Shown here piece by piece: positions 17,932 to 24,776 of a stretch of DNA of 24,776 nt. The translations under genes and the position numbers were made by a program. Each line of letters starts with the position of its first letter. The first letter of the stretch is position 1. This DNA comes from Paulinella micropora (Eukaryota; Cercozoa; Imbricatea; Euglyphida): contig BJOX01000101.1 of NCBI GenBank assembly GCA_009731375.1, positions 663,262 through 688,037 on the forward strand, written 5' to 3'. The notes under the pieces were generated by a model. It saw nothing but the letters and a program-made list of their open reading frames with translations. It did no database searches and was not told the origin of the DNA.

Positions 17932-18467
17932 TCTGGCTTACAAAGGAGGTCTAGGCTGGCTTGAGGGGCCATGGGGACCTGTAGCAGCCAGGTAGCCTTA
18001 TCCTTATGAATTTCCCGAAGAATGTCTCGTGCATCATCAACATAGCTGGTCAGTAAATCGTAAATAAACTGCACGGTTTGTATACGTGAAAGGTTAGTAT
18101 GGAGGCGAGCAGTCTTGCCAGTCTTGACTTCCTCCTGAAACTTCTTGCCTGTACGTAAAGTGTCTGTACGGGAGCCCAAAATGGGATATAAGTCCAGACA
18201 ACGTCGTTTGTGCTCGTTGTATTTTGATGCTGGGTCGTCGTGTCGCGACTGGTTCCACGTGTAGATGTACCAGGAGTAAGCCAGAACGCAGAGCAGTAGC
18301 TGAAGAGGGCGAGGTGCAGTGGAAGAGGTGTTCTCCACTCTGTAGGTAGGGGGTGACCCTAAAACGACAAAACCAAACACATACTGTGTTGGTTGACTGC
18401 ATAGTGTGTATAAGGGCAGAGGAAGGACGCAAAAATGCAACGGCAGGTGAACGGTCTGTCGAGACAT
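17810..18467 (-). pseudogene. E1 Gag, N-terminal part
   Basis: The minus-strand frame from about 18370 reads VLGSPPTYRVE ... SRHDDPASKYNEHKRRCLDL ... KKFQEEVKTGK ... LLQVPMAPQASLDLLCKPDW and reaches an in-frame TAA at 17901, directly followed in the same frame by LGPTGSLAAAEKLWHDIGHVIP. The copy at 23568-24440 keeps the same protein without that stop (SRHDDPLSRIRERNRKCLDP ... LGPTGSAAQQEALWNQLG), so the TAA is a nonsense mutation here. Conservation between the two divergent copies shows the protein was under selection. No named Gag domain is recognised. The start codon is uncertain because similarity extends upstream into the leader. Confidence 0.7.
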
Positions 18468-18604
18468 ATGTGTTTTTGGTTACCACTCTTAATACGTTGT
18501 TGTATAGCCACTCCTGAAAAAGAGGGTCTTTCCAAATCGATCTGTGCACAGAACACACCAATTTTGTGTGTGTAGTTTTCTCTTGAATGGAAAAAAATTC
18601 GAAT
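18468..18604 (-). other. E1 leader next to the 5' LTR
   Basis: Similar at nucleotide level to 23517-23650 beside the divergent LTR (shared ATTCGAATTTT and CAAG...GGAAACT-like blocks). Directly after the LTR the strand reads ATTCGAATTTTTTTCC. No standard TGG-starting tRNA primer-binding site is visible. Confidence 0.45.
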
Positions 18605-18892
18605 TGTGAGTTTGTATCAAACTCCTCAAGTAGGCAGATACAACGAACTCTTAATAAGAACACTATGGCTGCTTTGAGTCCTGACTCAGAGTGAGCAGGT
18701 GAAATACAAGTAAATAGTAGAGAGGTCACTTCGTTTATTTACATAATGTCGAACTCATTGCAGGCTTGGGTGCAACGTACGATCAAGTGTAGAACGTAAA
18801 TTGTGAGGTCTCCAATCCTCAAACGAATAGTGTCGCGAGTCTTCAAGTTAACAGTCATTAAACGGATAGTGTCGGGTTATTGGACTTGAAAT

Positions 18893-18910
18893 TCCCAAAT
18901 CGATTTGGGA
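18893..18910. repeat. 18-bp palindrome within the 5' LTR
   Basis: TCCCAAATCGATTTGGGA, the counterpart of the 20-bp palindrome at 6689-6708. Confidence 0.9.
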
Positions 18911-19153
18911 GGCCTCTAAGCGAAAATGACTGGGAACGGAAAAACATTGCGTTCTTCGGTGTATTTCCTTGTCCTAAAATTGACCGTAAAACGGTTTCAC
19001 GGGAAATCAGAAAAAGTTCATATATGAAGGAAAAAGGCAATAGTCAATCTTTTCTGAAAAGATCTTTGACTTGATCGTTTGAAATCATTTCTGAACGGAA
19101 TCGTTGAAAACTAGTTAGTGAAGTCGAAACGTCGTGCAGAGGAGAATCTAATG

Positions 19154-19215
19154 AACCGGTCAAAAAGCCTCGGAATATCTTATCAACCGGTCAAAAAGCC
19201 TCGGAATATCTTATC
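19154..19215. repeat. 31-bp perfect tandem duplication inside the 5' LTR
   Basis: The unit beginning AACCGGTCAAAAAGCCTCGG occurs twice without mismatch at 19154-19184 and 19185-19215. The other LTR has a single, altered version (near 6944-6972). It arose after integration, because LTRs are identical at birth. Confidence 0.95.
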
Positions 19216-19259
19216 AACTGTAAAGGTTTTGGCTGGTCGTTAAGGTGCTCAATCTGATA

Positions 19260-19263
19260 CTCG
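19260..19263. repeat. Target-site duplication of E1, right copy (CTCG)
   Basis: Matches 6397-6400 directly outside the opposite LTR. Confidence 0.7.
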
Positions 19264-19769
19264 TTGCACGGTATTAGCTCAGTGAAGCCGAAAAGGAAAA
19301 CAGACCAGGAATAAAATGGCATCAGGTCCAATCCGGACAAGTAATACTGAAAGACAGGCTGGTGCACCTGTCACCAGGAAAAGTGTACTTTTTACCTGCT
19401 ATCCGTGGGGTGATGCCTACACTACCTTGTTCTCGGAAGTATTTCAACTTGAGATCAACTTGAATGACAGCTGCCGCGACAGTGTGTGTATTCATTTGAA
19501 TGCCGGTTTGCAATTTCCTCACAGGAGGCTAGTCAAGACTTACAACTAGACCTTTTTTCAGGTGGCTCTTTTTTGTTTTTAGTGGGTCGGTTGCTGGTTT
19601 GGCAACTTGATGATAAGACTCTGCTCAGCCCAGGTGAACGGTTCTGAGTTCTTAAATTAAACTGATCTCGCACGTAATATTTAAGTTGTTCCCGGTTCCG
19701 TGATTTGTCAGGTGACCTGTTACAATATATTACAGTATTAATATGAATGTCGCTCGGAGATTTTTTTTC
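19264..19769. other. Intergenic sequence right of E1, no gene seen
   Basis: Presumably the other side of the sequence into which E1 inserted. A 77-codon plus-strand frame (19316-19549) has no recognisable motif. A small inverted repeat CTGGTG ... CACCAG lies at about 19359-19377. Nothing else stands out. Confidence 0.35.
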
Positions 19770-20066
19770 AACGCAAGCACTGCTTTAATAGAATACATAC
19801 CACTCGTAGAGCTGAGTGTGAAGCAGAAGCGATAAAATGAAGATATCAAGAGATACGAAAACAGTTTTTTTTTTAATTTTTTTTTAAATATTTTTATATT
19901 TTTTTAATATATATAACGCAAGCGCTGTTTTAATCGAATACTCTCCACTCGTAGAGCTGAGTGGGAAGCAGAAGAGATAAAATGGAAGAGGTATTTTTCT
20001 CCAAAACCGTCACTGCCCGACCTACTTTTAAGCTTATTAAAATACTTACCATTCGTAAGGTATGAG
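19770..20066. repeat. Dispersed repeat with conserved hairpin core (two good copies, one weak)
   Basis: Copy 1 (19770-19843) and copy 2 (19916-19988) share ACGCAAGC, TTTAAT, GAATAC, then CCACTCGTAGAGCTGAGTG and GAAGCAG with GATAAAATG, 146 bases apart. The core CCACTC-GTAGAGCT-GAGTGG forms a hairpin (perfect in copy 2). A third, diverged unit at about 20040-20066 (AATACTTACC ATTCGTAA GGTATGAG) keeps a stem (TACC/GGTA) with different bases. Copies 1 and 2 are separated by T/A-rich sequence. Confidence 0.7.
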
Positions 20067-20639
20067 GGGGATATTAATGAGAAGATTTGTCGAATAAGCT
20101 TAAGAAGAACGACAACTGCTTACAAATTAAGTACAAAAATCGAGGCATACTGCGTAAAAAAAATTGTTTAAAAAAAAACCCCCCCCTCCGCGCTCATGTG
20201 GGTGGCAGTATTTGTCAGTGCCCGTGTGAAAAGCCAGCTCGTGAAATTTTTTTAAGGGAAAAGAAAACCAGGGTAAGATTTAGGAAATGAAAGGCAAGCA
20301 GCGAAGAGCCAGACTAGCAAGAATGGAATAGTGAAAAAATAAAACTGCTCAAAACTTTGTTCTGCTCAGGTTCCTCCCATGAACTTCGAAAACAAAAGGA
20401 ATCTTTTCTTTTGTTTGGGTTGGAGTAGACGGCTCTCATTACTCATTTGTAGTATGGATTTGTGTGAGCAGGAAAGAAGGTGGGCTCACACGTAACATTT
20501 GAAGTAATTAAATAAACGTTGAGTGTACAAAACATTTGGTGATCTTGGATATTCATTCTTTCATAAATCAAGCATGAGAAGAAATAACGGGAAAAAAAGG
20601 CAATCAAAATATGCATGGAATAATATTTGCTTACATATT
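20067..20639. other. AT-rich intergenic sequence
   Basis: Contains A and C homopolymer runs near 20157-20187 and short frames without motifs. A block at 20298-20325 (GCGAAGAGCCAGACTAGCAA) resembles 20773-20800 (GCGAAGAAGCAGACTAGAAG), suggesting a weak internal duplication. No gene is supported. Confidence 0.3.
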
Positions 20640-21150
20640 TCAGTCTGTGCACTGAAGAAACGGCGACAAACAAGCAAATCGATTGATGTGGCCAAGGAAG
20701 AACTTGAGAGGAGGAAAGCTGAGGACGACTGAAAACAGATACTGAAATTGTCCATGACGAGAGGAAGGAGAGGCGAAGAAGCAGACTAGAAGCGATGGAT
20801 GACGAAGGAATCTACTTAAAAGGTGGCAAAGTACGCAAATATTGCCAGGCTTCAGTCTTCTAACGGAACTCCATCCTTTATCTTTAGTGTTATCCACGGC
20901 GTGGGGTCATAGGTTCGCCTTCTGTAGATCTATTAGTATCAGAGGACCGATGTATAACATGCAGAATGCTACTAGCAAATTGCGGATTTGGATTCTCGGA
21001 TCATTTGTTGTGCCGTCATTCCAAGGCAGTATTTTTCCCGTTTTCTTCTCCTCCTGTCAAAAATGGAAGTATCAAGCATATTTATTTTGGATCAGTGCTC
21101 AAAGCGAAATCGAATCAAGGGAAGAGGGGAGACCGGTTGAGGAGGTGAAT
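20640..21150 (+). pseudogene. Possible decayed coding patch with a Cys/His cluster
   Basis: Plus-strand frames give protein-like pieces separated by stops: KKRRQTSKSIDVAKEELERR (to 20732), ERRRSRLEAMDDEGIYLKGG then KVRKYCQASVF (to about 20862), and SEDRCITCRMLLANCGFGFS then DHLLCRH (about 20937-21017). The spacing C-x2-C-x7-C-x6-H-x2-C-x-H is zinc-finger-like but matches no family I can name. Random A/G-rich sequence can give the charged part by chance. Confidence 0.2.
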
Positions 21151-21729
21151 AATGCATGTTCTGGAGGAGGGGGCACTTCGTTTTGAGGTGGCAAGTGGCA
21201 CCCGTCCGTATGCTTGCTCTTGAGGTGGTCAAGACGTTGCCAAAAGCTGAGCTTTTGGGACCCAAAAGCTGAGCTTTTTTGCCACTTTTTTCTGGGTGGG
21301 TAAAAGTGGGAGGCGTGAGATGTCGAGAACTCAGCAGGCAACGCTTGGCGAGACCTGAGGTTGGCACAAATACACATTCGAAACAAGTGGTATAGGATGA
21401 CAAGATTGTTTTGTTTGACTCAGTGTGGTCGCAGAGAACTAGCAGCAAGAGGGCAGGGTGTAGGCAAAGGGGGGTGATTGGGAGATGGGTCTATGGTTGG
21501 TGTTGTGGGTCTTGCCCCCCTCGAAAAAATGGGTGGGAATGTTTGCTCTGAGTCGGTCCTTGTGTTATTTGACTTGTGCGACATGACACTGCCTGTGTTT
21601 GTCGTTCCCAAGGTCGGTGAAGGAATAGTCTTTCCAGACTGAGAGCTGGTGAAGTGGTTGTTGTTTGCTCTAAATGGAGGCAGCAATTTGGTGGTGGTGG
21701 GTGTGTTTGTGTTCTGGTAGGATGCTTTT
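21151..21729. other. Intergenic sequence, no supported gene
   Basis: Open frames on the minus strand (for example 21420-21809) are Ser/Thr/Pro low complexity without motifs. It contains the palindromic pair at 21240-21280. Confidence 0.3.
21240..21280. repeat. Tandem palindromic pair
   Basis: CCAAAAGCTGAGCTTTT occurs twice (21240-21256 and 21262-21278). Each copy holds the inverted repeat AAAAGCT-G-AGCTTTT, so the DNA or RNA could form two adjacent hairpins, or one longer one. Confidence 0.85.
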
Positions 21730-21759
21730 ACGTTTGACATGTTTATGCCCCGTGCCACG

Positions 21760-22010
21760 TGTGAGTAGCGTAGCCTTGCCTCCGAAAAAGAGGCAGAAAA
21801 AGGAAGCAAAGAGTGACAAATCCTCTAGCAAGAAGGTCCCTGACTTGCTCCTGAGCCTGCCCTTGAGATGCATCCTGTGTCATGTGTATGTGTTGAGCAG
21901 GAAGATGTCAAACCTACACGAGCCTGTGCCCGACTGAAAAGCAGATCCTGGGAGCATCAGTTGGCGGACAGGAAGCGGGCTGTAGAGATGTTTCTGAAAG
22001 ATAAGCTTGC
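21760..22010 (+). pseudogene. Weak Lys-rich coding-like patch beside the microsatellite
   Basis: The plus strand reads ALPPKKRQKKEAKSDKSSSK then KVPDLLLSL in one frame (21774-21860). After an apparent frame change it reads ARLKSRSWEHQLADRKRAVE then MFLKDKLA (to about 22010). Composition is protein-like, with a basic patch resembling a nuclear localisation signal. It runs into the TC/AC microsatellite. No family is recognised, and it may be chance. Confidence 0.2.
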
Positions 22011-22048
22011 TCTCTCTCTCTCTATCTCTCTCTGTCTCTCTCTGTCTC

Positions 22049-22081
<33 letters not shown>

Positions 22082-22192
22082 TACACTCACACACACATAC
22101 TCTCTCTCTCTCTTTCTCTTTCTCTCTTTCTCTCTTTCTCTCTTAAAGTTTCTCTCTTTCTCTCTTTCTCTCTTTCTCTCGCTCTCTCTCTT

Positions 22193-22263
<71 letters not shown>

Positions 22264-22315
22264 CTCTTTCTCTCTCTCTCTCTTTCACACACACACACTC
22301 TATCTCTCTCTCTCT

Positions 22316-22351
<36 letters not shown>

Positions 22352-22421
22352 TCTCTCTCTCTCTCACACACACACATACTCTCTTTTTCACCCTCATGTC
22401 ACTCACACACATGCAGACGCA

Positions 22422-22476
<55 letters not shown>

Positions 22477-22543
22477 ACACACACACACACACACACTGTT
22501 TCACTCTCATCTCACTCACACACATACAGACGCACGCTTTCTC

Positions 22544-22584
<41 letters not shown>
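22011..22584. repeat. Compound TC/AC microsatellite
   Basis: 574 bases made almost only of (TC)n, (TTTC)-like variants and (AC)n blocks, with the higher-order order TC block then AC block repeated several times. Short unique spacers (TTTCACCCTCATGTCACTC at about 22385 and TTTCACTCTCATCTCACTC at about 22499) are themselves repeated, together with CACACACATGCAGACGCACG-like segments. Open frames through it encode only Ser-Leu and Thr-His repeats and are not genes. Confidence 0.95.
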
Positions 22585-22893
22585 GCTGATAATTAGTATG
22601 CAACTTATTAATATGTACCAATAAGTCATGAATTTAATACAAACCATGAAGAAAAGTATTTTCAGCTGTACGAAAAGCAAGCATTCTTCATTTTTAAAAG
22701 TATTGTTGTTAAGTGGAAAAAATGTTGACAACATTGTCTTTAATGACGAATAATATTGTATTACATATGAATGAAAAATATTGTCTTAGGTATCAAAAGG
22801 ACATATTAATATAAGTTTTGTATTTTACGTAAACAATTTTTTTATGAAATACGTGCCACCAGTTAGATTACCGGTATCATAAGTGGGAAGTGT
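22585..22893. other. AT-rich intergenic sequence
   Basis: About 75 percent A+T by eye. No coding, RNA gene or repeat beyond simple AT motifs is seen. Confidence 0.4.
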
Positions 22894-23516
22894 TATCAGA
22901 CTGAGCACTTTAACGACCGGCCAAAACCACTACAGTTGACATTTTACTGTTTTTGACCAATCCGTTAGATTCTCCTCTGCACGACGTTTCGAATTCACTA
23001 ACTAGCTTTCGATTTCGTCCTGGAATGACTTCAAACGATTTAATCAAGTTTTTACAGCAAATGCCATTTTCCCCTTCTCTGCTGCCTTTTTCCCATGATA
23101 TGCCGAAACCGCAAAACAGGTGAATTTTGGGGAACACAGTCAAGAGAATATAAAAATGATATTTGCCGCGCACTGCGTGCACAGCCATTAGGCTCAAACT
23201 CACATTTCCCAAATGAAAGTTCAGGACTTCAACTTGAACACCAATGACTTGAACTTGAAGCCACCTTCAAGTACTTTGCACATTTAACTTCAAGTGTTGC
23301 CTAACAGCTACTCACAATCTACGTTCATCCAAGATCGTACTTTGCAAACCAAGTCTGCAAACCAGTAGAAATCAACGTAAATAAACGAAGTGACCTCTCA
23401 GCTATTTACTTGTATTTCACCTACTCTTAGGAGTTAGGGCTGTTTGCAGCCACTAGTAGAGTCTTTTAATAAGAGTTCGTTGTGTATTTATCCCTTGGGG
23501 TTGTATCCAAACTCAC
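22894..23516 (+). repeat. Divergent LTR related to E1, plus-strand orientation
   Basis: Reads TATCAGACTGAGCAC ... AACTCAC and is an inverted, diverged relative of 6401-7016 and 18605-19259. Shared blocks include the first 15 bases, TTAACGACCGGCCAAAACC-like sequence, TTAGATTCTCCTCTGCACGA, AATAAACGAAGTGACCTCTC, TATTTACTTGTATTTCACCT and TTAATAAGAGTTCGTTGT. The central part, including the palindrome, is not conserved. It is followed on the same strand by an E1-type gag, so it is the 5' LTR of another family member. Confidence 0.8.
23149..23156 (+). promoter_or_regulatory. Possible TATA box in the divergent LTR
   Basis: TATAAAAA lies in the middle of the LTR, in the correct orientation, about 370 bases before its 3' end. 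Positional support only; E1's own LTRs do not keep the motif. Confidence 0.25.
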
Positions 23517-23567
23517 CGTTCAATTCGAATTTTCCTTTCAAGTGGAAACTGCACACACGAGTTTTGT

Positions 23568-24482
23568 GTGCTGTCGACAGATCGATTTGAAAGCACCTCC
23601 TACATGGAAGGTACTACTCAACGAACGTGGAAGATCAGAGGTCATCAAAAACCACATATCAGATCGTTCACCTGTCTTTGCATTTTTGTGTCGTATCTCT
23701 GTTCTTCCACACTCTATGCAGTCGACCAACACAGTATGTGTTTGGTTTTGTTTGTGTTAGGGTCACCCCCCCTATCACCCAGCAAGATCATCCTCTTTGC
23801 TGCTCATCGTGCTCTACAAGTGTACCAACGATACCTGGCTTACCCCTGGCGACATGGAATGTTCGCCAACTCACGCCACGATGATCCCCTGTCACGTATC
23901 CGCGAGCGCAATAGGAAATGCTTGGACCCTTTTACCATACTGGGCGTCTACCATGGTCTTCTGCCCTCCGAAAAGAAGTTTCTGAAAGAAGTGGAGGAAG
24001 GTAAGTCTACTCCTCTCACTACGGACCTTTCGTGGACGCAATCAACGCAGTTCAAAGAGGATTTATTCACCAACTACTCTGGTGAATACAGAAACGTTCT
24101 ACTAAAGGCAATCAAGGACAAGCAAACAAATTTGCTTCATCTACCATTGGTACCGACACCATCTCTCACGCTGTTGTGCAATCCCAACGTGACGACCCAC
24201 GACATCTACCAGGAGCATTTGGGACCTACAGGCTCTGCAGCTCAGCAGGAGGCTCTCTGGAATCAACTGGGTACTCTCATCCCTCTCGAGGTATATGTTA
24301 ATCATTTACCTATTTCGACGTCGATGCCTGGAGCACCTGGATCACTTCATGGATTGGTACTTCCAGCCCCTGCAAGCACCCCAGCTACCGTGCCTCCATC
24401 GACCCTGATTGGTTCGACGCCAGCAATAGAACTAAACATTCGACAATCTTGGGGGTATCCCTTTTTCCGAAAATTTCCATGA
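23568..24482 (+). CDS. Gag-like protein of a second E1-family element, 3'-truncated
   Basis: An open frame of 304 codons just downstream of the divergent LTR. It aligns with E1 Gag: VLGSPP, SRHDDPLSRIRERNRKCLDP, FTILG, EKKFLKEVEEGKS, LTLLCNPN, and LGPTGSAAQQEALWNQLGTL are all matched in 18370-17810, with roughly 40-50 percent identity by eye. The tail (about 24310-24430) is Pro/Ala/Thr-rich. Similarity to E1 ends near 24440, and the last residues (QSWGYPFFRKFP) are probably flanking sequence. The first residues overlap leader sequence conserved at the DNA level, so the real start may be a later Met. Unlike the E1 copy it has no internal stop. Role inferred from position: structural protein of a virus-like particle. 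No known Gag domain is recognised. Confidence 0.65.
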   Translation: MLSTDRFESTSYMEGTTQRTWKIRGHQKPHIRSFTCLCIFVSYLCSSTLYAVDQHSMCLVLFVLGSPPLSPSKIILFAAHRALQVYQRYLAYPWRHGMFANSRHDDPLSRIRERNRKCLDPFTILGVYHGLLPSEKKFLKEVEEGKSTPLTTDLSWTQSTQFKEDLFTNYSGEYRNVLLKAIKDKQTNLLHLPLVPTPSLTLLCNPNVTTHDIYQEHLGPTGSAAQQEALWNQLGTLIPLEVYVNHLPISTSMPGAPGSLHGLVLPAPASTPATVPPSTLIGSTPAIELNIRQSWGYPFFRKFP

Positions 24483-24776
24483 AGTATATGGACTTTTTTG
24501 AAAACGTGTGGAAATGAAAGGAAATGAATTCCCTGATTGCAGAACATATAAAAATAATATTAAAATATGTTTTTATTAATTGTAATACACTTTAACTTCA
24601 TCTTCAGAGGTGGGCAGGAACCGGTCCGACACGGTAATTTTTCTACTTTTTCGTAGTCCCGGCTACCATGAATCTATGATGATAACAATGCCGAACATGC
24701 AGAATTTGCTTTTACTGTTTATTCTTGCTTATATTAAGCATTTTACTATATTAAGACATGGTTTTACCTTCAAAAA
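24483..24776. other. AT-rich sequence after the truncated gag
   Basis: No protease, zinc knuckle or pol sequence follows, so the second element is cut here. No gene or repeat is seen to the window end. Confidence 0.4.

Larger units (their letters stand above)
6401..19259 (-). mobile_element. Ty3/gypsy-like LTR retrotransposon E1, interrupted by a copia-like element
   Basis: The two direct LTRs (18605-19259 and 6401-7016), the matching CTCG flanks, a polypurine tract beside the 3' LTR, and gag-protease and integrase remnants all lie on one strand in the right order. This supports one insertion. Gag is about 18467-16650, protease about 16440-15946 and integrase 9319-7519. Reverse transcriptase and RNase H are not found on this strand. 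The plus-strand copia-like element at about 9514-15933 lies exactly where they should be, so its arrival was accompanied or followed by loss of about 1.5-2 kb of E1 pol (inference). Many frameshifts show that E1 is dead. Confidence 0.8.
18605..19259 (-). repeat. 5' LTR of element E1
   Basis: A 655-bp direct repeat of 6401-7016 with abrupt limits. It is longer mainly because of a 31-bp tandem duplication at 19154-19215. Its inner edge adjoins the gag leader and its outer edge the CTCG target duplication. By family logic it would carry the promoter for minus-strand transcription. Confidence 0.9.

Noticed and set aside
18575-18604. Primer-binding site for E1
   Set aside because: No TGG-starting tRNA 3'-end complement lies next to the 5' LTR. 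ATTCGAATTTT is conserved with the other copy but not assignable to a tRNA.
19264-19300. tRNA-like text (GCACGGTATTAGCTCAGTGAAG)
   Set aside because: It resembles a D-arm, but no matching acceptor stem, anticodon arm or TPsiC arm (GGTTCGA-type) follows at the right distance.
21420-21809. Minus-strand Ser/Thr/Pro-rich 129-codon frame
   Set aside because: Low complexity, no domain, and the opposite strand has an equally plausible weak frame.
22007-22624. 205-codon frame and other long frames over the TC/AC tract
   Set aside because: They encode only Ser-Leu and Thr-His repeats from a microsatellite and are open on both strands for compositional reasons.
1-24776. CRISPR array, bacterial operon, rRNA or defence system
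   Set aside because: No regularly spaced repeats with unique spacers, no ribosome-binding-site-linked gene series and no rRNA segments. All recognisable coding is eukaryotic retroelement.

Overview
The window is a eukaryotic retrotransposon graveyard with no recognisable host gene. The evidence is nested and abutting LINE, Ty1/copia-like and Ty3/gypsy-like coding remnants, long terminal repeats with a target-site duplication, a 574-bp TC/AC microsatellite and AT-rich intergenic DNA. The organism cannot be fixed from sequence alone. A protist or alga with a repeat-rich genome is plausible (inference). The only thing resembling organelle DNA is a short patch of GC-rich hairpins near 9360-9463.

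Left part (1-6396). A plus-strand LINE fragment (ORF1-like RNA-binding region plus a complete-looking APE endonuclease) runs in from the left edge and stops near 2515, before its reverse transcriptase. It abuts a minus-strand Gag-like pseudogene of another retroelement (called E2; 2979-5537), which has an acidic/glycine-rich N-terminus, a proline-rich linker, a CCCH zinc finger and an Arg/Gly-rich tail, broken by several frameshifts. Its leader (5540-6396) follows.

Middle part (6401-19259). I read this as one Ty3/gypsy-like LTR element (E1) on the minus strand. The 5' LTR is 18605-19259, gag with a zinc knuckle is about 18467-16650, a damaged aspartic protease is about 16440-15946, integrase is 9319-7519, a polypurine tract sits at 7017-7027 and the 3' LTR is 6401-7016. 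The same 4 bp (CTCG) flank both outer ends. E1 has no visible RT/RNase H. Where they should lie is a plus-strand copia-like element (about 9514-15933): an acidic ORF, a MYND-finger/protease ORF, integrase, a linker, RT with a KTDD catalytic box, and RNase H. Short GC hairpins sit at the left junction. The 53-N gap at 11519-11571 is flanked by a near-identical direct duplication and looks like an unmerged contig overlap.

Right part (19264-24776). AT-rich DNA holds a hairpin-bearing repeat, two weak coding-like patches and the microsatellite. A divergent plus-strand relative of E1 follows (LTR 22894-23516, gag from about 23568), truncated near 24440.

Almost every coding region carries frameshifts or stops, so nothing here looks autonomous. 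The points of most interest are the MYND finger in a copia-type gag/pol, the N- and C-terminal extensions of the E1 integrase, and the clean nesting architecture.
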